The position numbers and the translations under genes were made by a program. DNA of 54,403 nucleotides from Actinomadura hibisca NBRC 15177 (lineage in GTDB: Bacteria; Actinomycetota; Actinomycetes; Streptosporangiales; Streptosporangiaceae): contig NZ_BCRO01000089.1 of NCBI RefSeq assembly GCF_001552635.1, positions 1 through 54,403 on the forward strand, written 5' to 3'. Of this stretch, positions 8,385 through 16,610 are shown in pieces; the first letter of the stretch is position 1, and each line of letters starts with the position of its first letter. Below the pieces are notes generated by a model, which saw nothing but the letters and a program-made list of their open reading frames with translations, made no database searches and was not told the DNA's origin.

Positions 8385-9695
8385 TCAGGCGCCGAAGACC
8401 TGCCGCGTGTACGGGTTGGCGAAGCGGCGCTCGGGGTCCAGTTCGTCGCGCAGTGCCCGGAAGTCGCCGAAGCGCGGGTAGACCGTCTCCAGGTAGGCGG
8501 CGTCGCGGGTGTGCATCTTCCCCCAGTGCGGCCGCCCGCCGATCGAGGTCATCAGGTCCTCCACGCCCCGGAAGTACTCCTCGTGCGGGTCGCGGTGGTA
8601 GACGTGCACCGCGATGAACGCCGAGCGGCGGCCGTACGCCATCGACAACCAGGCGTCCTCCTCCGGCAGCAGCCGCACCTCGATGGGGAAGCTGATCCGC
8701 CAGTCCCGCTTCTCGAACAGCGCGCGCAGGTCCCGCAGCGCGGGCACGAGCTGCTCGCGCGGGATCGCGTACTCCTGCTCCTTGAAGCGCACCGTGCGCG
8801 GGCTGGTGAACACCTTGTAGGAGGTGTCGCTGTAGGTGCGCGCGCCCAGGGCCTTGGCCGAGATGCCGTTGACGAACGGCGCCGCGCCCGGGACGCGGTG
8901 GGTGAGCTTGTTGATCCCGCCGAACAGGGTGTTGGACAGGAACTCGTCGTCCAGCCAGCCCTTGAACTTCGACAGCGGTTGCGCCGGGCCCGCCACGCGG
9001 TTGTTGCGCTTGGTCAGGCAACCCTCGGTGTGCGGGAACCAGTAGAACTCGAAGTGCTCGTTGGCCGCGTCGAACTCGTCCACCCGCGCCAGCACCTCGT
9101 CCCACTTCATCGGCGCCTCCTGGGCGCGCAGCAGGAAGGACGGGACGGTCTTCCAGGTGATCGCGGTCACGACGCCGAGCGCGCCGAGGCCCGCGCGGGC
9201 GGCGTCGAACAGCTCGGGGCGCTCGTCCGGCGAGCAGGTGACCACGCTGCCGTCGGCCAGCACCAGTTCCAGCGCCGCGACCTGGGAGGCGAGCCCGGCG
9301 GCGTCGCGGCCGGTGCCGTGGGTGGCGGTCTGGAGGGCCCCGGCGACGGTCTGCTCCTGGATGTCGCCCATGTTGGCCAGCGCCAGGCCGTGCTCGTCCA
9401 GCAGCTTGTTCATCCGGTGCAGCGGCAGCCCCGCCTCGACGGTGACCAGGCCCGAGGCGGTGTCCACCGAGCGGACGGCCGTGAGCCCGGTGGGCCGCAG
9501 CAGCAGATCCTCGGCGATGGCCGCGCCGGTGAAGGAGTGACCGGTGCCGGTCATCCGGACGGTCAGCCCGTCGGCGGCGGCCGTGCGGACGGCCTCGGCC
9601 ACCTCGGCCGTGGAGCGCGGAACCTGGACGCGACGTGGCGTGACCTGCTGGTTTCCAGCCCAGTTCTGCCACTTTTCAGTGCTCACGGGGGACAT
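8385..9695 (-). CDS. FAD-dependent D-arabinono-1,4-lactone oxidase-type enzyme
   Basis: 436 residues. The N-terminal VAO-type FAD domain contains RMTGTGHSFTGAAI; the histidine is where family members attach FAD covalently. Further FAD-binding segments are VEAGLPLHRMNKLLDEHGLA, IQEQTVAGALQTATHGTG and ARAGLGALGVVTAITWK. The C-terminal ALO domain ends with the hallmark HWGKMHT and PRFGDFRALRDELDPERRFA. Family members oxidise aldono-lactones or sugar alcohols such as gulono-lactone, xylitol or alditols; which substrate is used here cannot be told. Start at 9695. It stands alone on the minus strand; the MFS gene lies 43 bases upstream on the same strand, so the two may be co-transcribed. Confidence 0.9.
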   Translation of the reverse strand: MSPVSTEKWQNWAGNQQVTPRRVQVPRSTAEVAEAVRTAAADGLTVRMTGTGHSFTGAAIAEDLLLRPTGLTAVRSVDTASGLVTVEAGLPLHRMNKLLDEHGLALANMGDIQEQTVAGALQTATHGTGRDAAGLASQVAALELVLADGSVVTCSPDERPELFDAARAGLGALGVVTAITWKTVPSFLLRAQEAPMKWDEVLARVDEFDAANEHFEFYWFPHTEGCLTKRNNRVAGPAQPLSKFKGWLDDEFLSNTLFGGINKLTHRVPGAAPFVNGISAKALGARTYSDTSYKVFTSPRTVRFKEQEYAIPREQLVPALRDLRALFEKRDWRISFPIEVRLLPEEDAWLSMAYGRRSAFIAVHVYHRDPHEEYFRGVEDLMTSIGGRPHWGKMHTRDAAYLETVYPRFGDFRALRDELDPERRFANPYTRQVFGA

Positions 9696-9738
9696 GCGGT
9701 GACTCTATCCGGCAATCGTTCGTGAGGAAAGTTCACGT

Positions 9739-10914
9739 TTACTTACGGGTACCGAGCACGCCCAGCAGCGCCGCCACCGCCGCCGCCGTCAGCGGCACCA
9801 GGAACGCCGCCCCCGACCCGAACGCGTCCACCAGCCGCCCCGACAACGACGCCCCCAGCGCCACCCCGACCCCGACGGAGGTGGAGACCAGCGCCAGCCC
9901 CTCGGTGAGCTGCCGGGGCGGCACCCGCTGCTCGACCAGGCTGTAGCCGGGGATGACCGACGGCGAGATCGCCAGGCCGGAGAAGAACACCACGAACATC
10001 ATCAGCCACAGGTCCCCCACCAGCACCGGCGGCACCAGCGCCACCGGCAGCACCAGCAGGCCGACCCGGAAGCGGTGGGCGAGTGGAGCGCTCCAGCGCC
10101 GCGCCCCGTACCAGAGCGCCGCCGAGCCGCTGCCCAGGGCGTAGCAGCCCAGCAGCACCCCGGCCAGCGCCTTGTGCCCGGTCTCCTCGGCGAAGGCGAC
10201 GCCGCTGACGTCGATCGCGCCGAACACCACGCCCAGCATCAGGAACACCGGCGTCAGCACCCGCACCGCCCGGTTGCGCAGCACGCTGCCGGTCCGCACC
10301 CCCGGCTCGCGCGGGCGCGGGGGAGGTTCGGTGCCGCGCTGGGCGGCCAGCGCCAGGCAGCCGGTCAGCGTGCACGCCGCCGACGCCACCAGGCCCGCCG
10401 CCGGGTGCACGCCGGTGGACAGCGCGGTGACGACCATGGGACCGGTGACGAAGATGCTCTCGTCCACCACGCTCTCGAACGCGAACGCCGAATGGAGCCG
10501 CGCCGGGGTCTCGCGCAGCGCGTAGGACCAGCGCGCCCGCACCCACGCGCCGAGCGACACCTGCGTCAGCCCGGCCAGCACCGCGGCCGGAAAGAACGTC
10601 CAGCTCGGCAGGTCCAGTTGCACGCAGGTGATCAGGGCCGCGATGCTCGCGGAGTTGGCCAGCACCACCGGCACCAGCACCCGCCGCTGCCCGTACCGGT
10701 CGGCGAACCGGGCGCTCAGCGGCGACCCGGCCGCGTAGGACAGCGACAGCGTCGCCGCCACCGCCCCGGCGATACCGTACGATCCGGTGACCGCGGACAC
10801 CAGGAGGACCACGCCGATGCCCGTCATGGCCATCGACAGGCGCCCGACGAACCCCGCGGCGACGAAGAGCCGGGCCCCGGGAACCGACAACAACTCCCGG
10901 TACGGACTGGGCAC
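9739..10914 (-). CDS. MFS transporter
   Basis: 391 residues with about 12 hydrophobic segments. The loop 2-3 motif appears as PLSARFADRYGQRRV. It resembles the actinobacterial MFS exporters with a YRELLSVPGARLFVAAGFVG beginning. The open frame begins at GTG 10929, but the internal GTG at 10914 is preceded by AAGGAG with a 6-base spacer, an ideal ribosome site that lies inside the longer frame, so 10914 is chosen. It may be co-transcribed with the lactone oxidase downstream. Substrate unknown. Confidence 0.87.
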   Translation of the reverse strand: MPSPYRELLSVPGARLFVAAGFVGRLSMAMTGIGVVLLVSAVTGSYGIAGAVAATLSLSYAAGSPLSARFADRYGQRRVLVPVVLANSASIAALITCVQLDLPSWTFFPAAVLAGLTQVSLGAWVRARWSYALRETPARLHSAFAFESVVDESIFVTGPMVVTALSTGVHPAAGLVASAACTLTGCLALAAQRGTEPPPRPREPGVRTGSVLRNRAVRVLTPVFLMLGVVFGAIDVSGVAFAEETGHKALAGVLLGCYALGSGSAALWYGARRWSAPLAHRFRVGLLVLPVALVPPVLVGDLWLMMFVVFFSGLAISPSVIPGYSLVEQRVPPRQLTEGLALVSTSVGVGVALGASLSGRLVDAFGSGAAFLVPLTAAAVAALLGVLGTRK

Positions 10915-11053
10915 CGGCGTCTCCTTCACCCGGCCCCCGGGGGCGGGCGACCGGCGGTCCCCGGTCCGCGGACCTCGACGTCAAAACATGATCACGTTAC
11001 CTGGGCGAATCACCTGCGAAGCCGTGTAACGCCCGTAGCGACACTCGTTGGGA

Positions 11054-12307
11054 ATGGTTGTGGCTCCTTCTTCTCCACCGCGCACCGGCCGGCAGCCGGA
11101 CGTGCCGCCCTCCTCCGGCGTCCCCGGGAAGAAGAAGCCCCCGCCCGACAAGTCGGCTAAATCCGCCAGGGGTGGACGTCGCCGGGGCCTGCCGGTCCTG
11201 GCCGCCGGGATCGCCGTGCTGGCGGCGGGCACCCTGGGCGGCGGCGTCTACACCGCCCTCACCAGCGAGAAGCGGTCCGGCGAGGAGACCGTCACCCCGC
11301 AGGCGGGCGCGCCCACGACCGGCCCCGGCGGTCCGGTGACCAATCTCACCGACGGCGGCGGCCTCGCGCCGCTGAAGCGCGTCGTCCCGCCGGACGTCCT
11401 GGCCGTCTCGGGCGGCAGGCCGATCACCGCCGCGCAGATCGCGAAGATCCGCAAGCTGGGCAAGGTGCGCGACGTGATCGCGGTGTCGGGCGGCGCGGTG
11501 CAGTTGCAGGGCCGCTCGATCAACACCTTCGCGGTGGACCCCTCCGCCTTCCGCTCCTGGACCCCGCCGGGCACCGCCAAGAAGACCGAGCTGTGGTCGG
11601 CGCTGGCGGGCGGCCAGTTCGTGGCCTCCAGCACCGCCGCCGAGCAGCTCCAGCTCGCCCGCGGCCTCCGGTACCCGGTGGTCGGCCGCACGATGCCCAC
11701 GCTGGTGATGGGCGGCTCGGGCGCGCTCGGCCTGCCCGGCATCGACCTGCTGGTCGGCCGCAAGGCCGGGGCCGACATCGGCCTGGTGCCGAACGTGGCG
11801 GTCCTGGTGAACGCGCCCGGCGTCGACCCCGCCAAGCTCGTCCGGGCCGTCAAGAAGGTCCTGAGCGGCGGCAACGTCGTCAACCTGCACGAGGGCAAGT
11901 ACCAGACGCCCGCCGACGGCGGCGGCCGTCCCGGCAGCTACCTCGACCTCTACAAACAGGCCGCCACCTCCTGCCCCGGCCTGTCCTGGACGGTCCTGGC
12001 GGCGATCGGGCAGGTCGAGAGCGACCACAACCGCAACCCCGGCCGCTCCAGCGCGGGCGCGCTCGGCCCGATGCAGTTCATGCCCGCGACGTGGAAGGCG
12101 TACGGGGTGGACGGCGACGGGGACGGCAAGGCCGACATCATGAACCCCTACGACGCCATCCCCGGCGCGGCCAAGTACCTGTGCGCCAACGGCGCCGGGC
12201 GCGGCGGCAAGCAGCTCTACCGCGCGGTCTGGCACTACAACCACGCCGACTGGTATGTGCAGAAGGTGCTCGCGCTGGCTAGGGCATACGCGGCCCGCTA
12301 CACCTGA
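11054..12307 (+). CDS. Membrane-anchored lytic transglycosylase (SLT domain)
   Basis: 417 residues. A basic, Pro/Lys-rich cytosolic N-terminus precedes one membrane segment (LPVLAAGIAVLAAGTLGGGV), so the protein is exported and anchored. A middle domain of about 170 residues is not recognised. The C-terminal 120 residues are a soluble lytic transglycosylase domain with catalytic Glu in AAIGQVESDHNRNP, then SSAGALGPMQFMPATWKAYG and YRAVWHYNHADWYVQKVLAL. It should cleave the MurNAc-GlcNAc glycan bond of peptidoglycan. Starts at TTG 11048, ATG 11054 or GTG 11060 are all possible; TGGGA six bases before GTG 11060 makes that one a serious alternative. Confidence 0.9.
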   Translation: MVVAPSSPPRTGRQPDVPPSSGVPGKKKPPPDKSAKSARGGRRRGLPVLAAGIAVLAAGTLGGGVYTALTSEKRSGEETVTPQAGAPTTGPGGPVTNLTDGGGLAPLKRVVPPDVLAVSGGRPITAAQIAKIRKLGKVRDVIAVSGGAVQLQGRSINTFAVDPSAFRSWTPPGTAKKTELWSALAGGQFVASSTAAEQLQLARGLRYPVVGRTMPTLVMGGSGALGLPGIDLLVGRKAGADIGLVPNVAVLVNAPGVDPAKLVRAVKKVLSGGNVVNLHEGKYQTPADGGGRPGSYLDLYKQAATSCPGLSWTVLAAIGQVESDHNRNPGRSSAGALGPMQFMPATWKAYGVDGDGDGKADIMNPYDAIPGAAKYLCANGAGRGGKQLYRAVWHYNHADWYVQKVLALARAYAARYT

Positions 12308-12375
12308 GCGACGCCGTGGACGGCGACGCGGCGGGGTGACACGGCCCACTGGAGACCGCCTGGTTGGATGGAAGC

Positions 12376-13347
12376 ATGACGTCCTACGACGCGCTGCTCC
12401 TGCTGTCCTTCGGGGGGCCCGAGGGGCCCGAGGACGTGATCCCGTTCCTGGAGAACGTGACGCGCGGCCGCAACATCCCTCGGGAGCGCCTCGCCGAGGT
12501 CGGCGAGCACTACTACCTGTTCGGCGGGGTCAGCCCCATCAACCAGCAGTGCCGCGACCTCAAGGCGGCCATCGAAGCGGATTTCGCCGCGCACGGCGTG
12601 GACCTGCCGGTCTACTGGGGGAACCGCAACTGGGACCCCTACCTGGCCGACACCGTCCGCCAGATGACCGCCGACGGCGTCCGCCGCGCCGCCGCGTTCG
12701 TGACCTCCGCCTACAGCGGCTACTCCACCGCCCGCCAGTACCTGGAGGACATCGCGCGCGCACGCGAGGAGGTCCCCGGCGCTCCCGAGATCGACAAGCT
12801 TCCGGTGTACTACGACCGGCCCGGTTTCGTGGAGCCGTTCGTGGAGGCCACCCGCGCCGCGCTGGACCGCCTCCCGGACGACGTCCGCGACGCCGCGCAC
12901 ATCGCGTTCAGCGCCCACAGCGTCCCGCTGGACCAGCCCGGCCGCGAGCAGTACACCGCCGAACTCGAAGAGATCTCCGCGAAGGTCGCCGGACGCGCCG
13001 CGCCCGAGCAGCGCTGGGAGCTGGTCTACCAGAGCCGCAGCGGCCCGCCCAGCCAGCCCTGGCTGGAGCCCGACATCGGCGACCACCTGCGGAAACTGCA
13101 CGCCGAGGGCGTGCCCGCCGTGGTGAACGTGCCGGTCGGGTTCGTGTCGGACCACATGGAGGTCATGTACGACCTCGACACCGAGGCCGCGAACCTGGCC
13201 GCCGAACTCGGCATGACGTTCGAGCGCGCCGCCACCCCCAGTACCCACCCGCGCTTCGTGGCGATGGTCCGCGAACTGCTCGCCGAGGCGCAGGACACGG
13301 CAGAGGACAAGGCGCGGGAGCGGACCCGAGTGGAGGAGACCCGATGA
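12376..13347 (+). CDS. hemH: Ferrochelatase (coproporphyrin ferrochelatase type)
   Basis: 323 residues. It inserts Fe2+ into the porphyrin ring; in Gram-positive bacteria the substrate is coproporphyrin III (the enzyme is also called CpfC). Diagnostic segments are LLLLSFGGPEGPEDVIPFLE, YYLFGGVSPINQQCRDL, the metal-site histidine in AFSAHSVPLDQ, YQSRSGPPSQPWLEPDI and the catalytic-Glu region VGFVSDHMEVMYDLD. Only one cysteine is present in the whole protein. ATG 12376 is preferred to the TTG 12 bases upstream because homologues begin with the Tyr-Asp-Ala-Leu strand. It overlaps the next gene by ATGA. Confidence 0.95.
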   Translation: MTSYDALLLLSFGGPEGPEDVIPFLENVTRGRNIPRERLAEVGEHYYLFGGVSPINQQCRDLKAAIEADFAAHGVDLPVYWGNRNWDPYLADTVRQMTADGVRRAAAFVTSAYSGYSTARQYLEDIARAREEVPGAPEIDKLPVYYDRPGFVEPFVEATRAALDRLPDDVRDAAHIAFSAHSVPLDQPGREQYTAELEEISAKVAGRAAPEQRWELVYQSRSGPPSQPWLEPDIGDHLRKLHAEGVPAVVNVPVGFVSDHMEVMYDLDTEAANLAAELGMTFERAATPSTHPRFVAMVRELLAEAQDTAEDKARERTRVEETR

Positions 13348-14168
13348 GCTTGCCCGAGCAGCTCCGCGACCTGGCCGTCGCCACCGCCCGCGAGGCGGGC
13401 CGCATGCTGGTCGACAAGCGGCCGGTCACGGGACCGGAGGTCGTGCAGACCAAGTCCAGCCCCACCGACGTGGTCACCCAGATGGACCGCGCCGCCGAGG
13501 CGCTGATCATCGAGCGGATCCGGGCGGTCCGGCCCGGCGACGCCTTCCTCGGCGAGGAGGGCGGCGTTCAGGAGGGCGGCGACGCCACCGGTGACGGCGC
13601 GGTGCGGTGGGTGATCGACCCCATCGACGGCACCGTCAACTACCTGTACGACCTGCCCGACTGGGCCGTCAGCATCGCCGCCGAGGTGGACGGCGTCACG
13701 GTGGCCGGGGCGATCGACATGCCGCGCCGCGGCGAGACCTACACCGCCGTGCGCGGCGGCGGTGCGCTGCTGCACACCGCCGCGGGCACGCGAGAGCTGC
13801 GCGTCAACGCGGAGGTGCCGCTGGAGCGGGCGCTGGTCGCCACCGGGTTCGGGTACTTCACTGAACGGCGCGCTCACCAGGCGCAGGTGCTGACCCACGT
13901 GCTGCCAGCCGTGCGCGACATCCGGCGCGGTGGCTCGTGCTGCGTGGACCTGTGCTCGCTGGCGGCGGGCCGGGTGGACGCCTACTACGAGCGCGGCGTG
14001 CAGGCGTGGGACGTGGCGGCCGGAGCGCTGATCGTCCAGGAGGCGGGCGGCCGCGTCGAGGGGCTGGACGGCGCGCCGGTCAGCCCGGAGCTGGCGATCG
14101 CCGCCGGGCCCGGCGTCTTCGCGGCCCTGCACGACCTGCTGGCCCCGCTGGACCCCGCCCACGACTGA
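13344..14168 (+). CDS. Inositol-1-monophosphatase family protein
   Basis: 274 residues. The Li+-sensitive phosphatase motifs are present: metal-binding Glu in AFLGEEGG, VIDPIDGTVNYLYDLP (motif 1) and GVQAWDVAAGALIVQEAGG (motif 2). The family hydrolyses inositol phosphates, and some members histidinol phosphate or fructose bisphosphate; in actinobacteria it may feed inositol to mycothiol or phosphatidylinositol. The ATG is coupled to hemH through ATGA with GGAGGAG upstream. The ferrochelatase/IMPase/two-component order matches what I recall of other actinomycetes. A terminator follows. Confidence 0.92.
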   Translation: MSLPEQLRDLAVATAREAGRMLVDKRPVTGPEVVQTKSSPTDVVTQMDRAAEALIIERIRAVRPGDAFLGEEGGVQEGGDATGDGAVRWVIDPIDGTVNYLYDLPDWAVSIAAEVDGVTVAGAIDMPRRGETYTAVRGGGALLHTAAGTRELRVNAEVPLERALVATGFGYFTERRAHQAQVLTHVLPAVRDIRRGGSCCVDLCSLAAGRVDAYYERGVQAWDVAAGALIVQEAGGRVEGLDGAPVSPELAIAAGPGVFAALHDLLAPLDPAHD

Positions 14169-14192
14169 CCGGTCGTGGTCCGGGAATGACAC

Positions 14193-14223
14193 GAGGCCGG
14201 GATCCGGAGGGGATCCCGGCCTC
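14193..14223. terminator. Bidirectional hairpin terminator
   Basis: A perfect 13 bp stem (gaggccgggatcc / ggatcccggcctc) with a GGAGG loop lies between the converging IMPase and 62-residue genes. Confidence 0.85.
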
Positions 14224-14235
14224 ACCTGTCGGCAG

Positions 14236-14424
14236 TCAGGCTGGAACGTCGTCGCAGCGGGGGTTCTCGATGCCGATGTCGTGATTCGCCGCGATCCGGC
14301 GCAGTTCCTTGATCTCCTCCTGGCGCGCGTCCACCAGGTAGATGTCGCCGTCCGCGTGGGCGGTGCGGAGCGATGCGTAAGCGTCATCGAGCCGCTGCTG
14401 GATCGTGCGTGACAACTCGCCCAA
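14236..14424 (-). CDS. Small conserved-type protein, 62 residues, unknown function
   Basis: Starts with TTG at 14424 behind a very strong GGGAGGAGG ribosome site, which argues that this is a real gene. The sequence is charged and predicted mostly helical (RTIQQRLDDAYASLRTAH and DARQEEIKELRRIAANHDIG), suggesting a short coiled coil. A single cysteine lies near the end (ENPRCDDVP). It sits between the IMPase gene and the two-component genes and is transcribed divergently from the latter. No domain was recognised. Confidence 0.75.
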   Translation of the reverse strand: MGELSRTIQQRLDDAYASLRTAHADGDIYLVDARQEEIKELRRIAANHDIGIENPRCDDVPA

Positions 14425-14518
14425 GGGGCCTCCTCCCGGATCAGGCCCTCCCTACCCAGGGTCGTCGTTGCGGTAAACCTGTTCCTGGTGGGGAATTCGG
14501 GGCGTGTCCGGACCGGGA

Positions 14519-14534
14519 CTTACAGGCGTCTTAC
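14519..14534 (+). promoter_or_regulatory. Direct repeat CTTAC-N6-CTTAC, candidate response-regulator site
   Basis: Two CTTAC boxes at 14519-14523 and 14530-14534 repeat with an 11-base period, the arrangement bound by OmpR-type dimers. They lie 45-60 bases before the response-regulator start, with a possible -10 (CATAGC) about 14 bases downstream. Autoregulation by the adjacent regulator is the simplest reading. Confidence 0.4.
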
Positions 14535-14578
14535 GGCGGCCGTGGCATAGCTGGGGAAGACAGATTGAGGGGTGCCCT

Positions 14579-15232
14579 GTGCGGGTTCTAGTCGTCGAGG
14601 ACGAGCGGGTGATGGCCGACGCCATCGCCACCGGGCTGCGCCGCCAGTCCCTGGCCGTGGACGTGGCCTACGACGGCGCCGGCGCGCTGGAGCGGGCCGG
14701 CGTCAACGACTACGACGTGATCGTGCTGGACCGCGACCTGCCCCGGGTGCACGGCGACGACGTGTGCCGCGAGCTGGTGGGCCGCCGCTACCCGGCGCGG
14801 ATCATCATGCTGACCGCGGCCGGCGAGCTGGACGACAAGGTCGAGGGGCTGTCCATCGGCGCCGACGACTACCTGCCCAAGCCGTTCGCGTTCGCCGAGC
14901 TGATCGCCCGGGTGCGCGCGCTGGGCCGCCGCGCGGCCGCGCCGCTGCCGCCGGTCCTGGAGCGCAACGGCGTGACGCTGGACCCCTCGCGCCGCGAGGT
15001 GCAGCGCGACGGCCGCCCGGTCGAGCTGACCCGCAAGGAGTTCGCGGTGCTGGAGGTGCTGCTCAGCGCCGACGGCGCGGTGGTCAGCTCCGAGCAGCTG
15101 CTGGAGAAGGCGTGGGACGAGCACATCGACCCGTTCACCAACGTGGTGCGCGTGACGATGATGACGCTGCGCAAGAAGCTGGGCGACCCGCCGGTGATCG
15201 AGACGGTGCCCGGCGTGGGGTACCGGCTGTGA
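14579..15232 (+). CDS. cutR: OmpR-family response regulator, CutR-like
   Basis: 217 residues. The receiver domain has acidic pocket E7-D8, phosphoacceptor D51 (VLDRDLP), T79 and K101 (LPKPFAF). The C-terminal winged helix (about 125-217) includes ELTRKEFAVLEVLLSADGAV and NVVRVTMMTLRKKLGDPPVI. The strand-helix text MRVLVVEDE, GVNDYDVIVLDRDLPRVHGD and LPKPFAFAELIARVRALGRR is very close to Streptomyces CutR as I remember it, and the hemH/IMPase neighbourhood supports orthology. The start is GTG 14579 after GAGGGG. It overlaps the sensor kinase gene by GTGA. Confidence 0.88.
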   Translation: MRVLVVEDERVMADAIATGLRRQSLAVDVAYDGAGALERAGVNDYDVIVLDRDLPRVHGDDVCRELVGRRYPARIIMLTAAGELDDKVEGLSIGADDYLPKPFAFAELIARVRALGRRAAAPLPPVLERNGVTLDPSRREVQRDGRPVELTRKEFAVLEVLLSADGAVVSSEQLLEKAWDEHIDPFTNVVRVTMMTLRKKLGDPPVIETVPGVGYRL

Positions 15233-16554
15233 GCGCGGCGCAGCCCGACGGGGCCGAGCCGCAGGCCGCTCCGCAGGCGGCACCGCAGGCCACCTCGCCG
15301 ACCAGCGCCCAGCAGACGGCTCCCCAGGCTCCGCAGGCCGCCCCGCAGGGCGCGCACTTCGGCCGGCTGGGCACCCGCATGGGCACCGGCCCCTACCCGC
15401 TGCCCGAGCGTCCCGCCGCGCCCTTCCTGGCCGACGTGAAGGCGCTGCCGAGCCGGGTCAGCGTCCGGCTCCGCCTGACCGTCCTGTACGGCCTGCTGTT
15501 CTTCATGGCCGGGGCGCTGCTGCTGCTGGTCACCTACATCCTGGTCGACTCGATCCTGGACTCGGTGTTCCCGCCCGGCTGGGGCTTCCGCACCCCCGAC
15601 GGCACGTTCATCGACCCCGAGCCCATCAAGCACCTGGCGATGAAGCAGCTCATCGGCCGCTCGCTGCTGGCCCTCGCCGGGGTCGGCATCATCGCGCTGG
15701 TGCTGGGCTACTTCGTGGCCGACCGCGCGCTCAGCCCGATCCAGCGCGTCACCGTCACCGCGCGCCGGTTGTCGGAGAGCACCCTGCACGAGCGCATCGC
15801 GCTCCAGGGCCCCGACGACGAGATCAAGGAGCTGGCCGACACCTTCGACGCGATGCTGGAGCGGCTGGGCCAGGCGTTCGACTCCCAGCGCCGCTTCGTC
15901 GCCAACGCCTCGCACGAGCTGCGCACCCCGCTGGCGATCAACCGGACGCTGCTGGAGGTCGCGCTCGGCGACCCGGAGGTGTCGGACGACCTGAAGACCG
16001 TGGGCAAGACGTTGCTGGCCACCAACGCCCGGCACGAGCGCCTGATCGAGGGCCTGCTGCTGCTGGCGCGCAGCGAGCGCGAGCTGACCACCCGCACCCC
16101 GGTCGACATGGCCGACGTGGCGACCACGGTGCTGGACAACACCCGCCGCCGCGAGGCCGACGACGACCGCGGCATCACCGTCCACCAGGAGCTGACCTCC
16201 GGCGCCACCCAGGGCGACCCGGTGCTGCTGGAGCACCTGGTCTCCAACCTGGTGGACAACGCGATCAAGCACAACGACGACGGCGGCGAGGTCTGGATCC
16301 GCACCGGCGTGCTGGACGGCTTCACCACCGTCCAGGTCGAGAACACCGGGCCGGTGGTGCCGGGGTACGAGGTGGAGCGGCTGTTCGAGCCGTTCCGGCG
16401 GCTGAACTCCGACCGCGTGGAGTCGGCCAAGGGCGCGGGGCTGGGGTTGTCGATCGTGCGGTCGGTGGTGCTGGCGCACCGGGGCACCGTGTACGCCACG
16501 CCGCGCCCCGGCGGCGGCCTGATCGTCACGGTGCGGCTGCCGAGCGGCGGCTGA
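15229..16554 (+). CDS. cutS: Sensor histidine kinase, CutS-like
   Basis: 441 residues. A 60-residue Ala/Pro/Gln-rich cytosolic extension is unusual for the family. TM1 (about 83-106), a short extracytoplasmic loop (107-143), TM2 (144-164) and a HAMP domain follow. The HisKA box has H229 in ASHELRTPLAIN; the HATPase domain has NLVDNAIKH (N box), a G box in GAGLGLSIVRSVV and an F box in LFEPFRRL. It should phosphorylate the coupled CutR-like regulator. The loop contains no cysteine, nor does the rest of the protein. Pairing with the regulator is by GTGA overlap. Confidence 0.9.
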   Translation: MSAAQPDGAEPQAAPQAAPQATSPTSAQQTAPQAPQAAPQGAHFGRLGTRMGTGPYPLPERPAAPFLADVKALPSRVSVRLRLTVLYGLLFFMAGALLLLVTYILVDSILDSVFPPGWGFRTPDGTFIDPEPIKHLAMKQLIGRSLLALAGVGIIALVLGYFVADRALSPIQRVTVTARRLSESTLHERIALQGPDDEIKELADTFDAMLERLGQAFDSQRRFVANASHELRTPLAINRTLLEVALGDPEVSDDLKTVGKTLLATNARHERLIEGLLLLARSERELTTRTPVDMADVATTVLDNTRRREADDDRGITVHQELTSGATQGDPVLLEHLVSNLVDNAIKHNDDGGEVWIRTGVLDGFTTVQVENTGPVVPGYEVERLFEPFRRLNSDRVESAKGAGLGLSIVRSVVLAHRGTVYATPRPGGGLIVTVRLPSGG

Positions 16555-16610
16555 CCCCGGCCCGGCACGTCAGGACGCGGCACGCCGGGACGCCGCGCGT
16601 CAGGAACGCG

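Noticed and set aside
10930..11053. Possible c-di-AMP (ydaO-type) riboswitch before the lytic transglycosylase gene, suggested by a GGGCGAATC stretch
   Set aside because: The leader is only about 120 bases and lacks the rest of the conserved core; wall-hydrolase genes often have one, but I cannot support it here.
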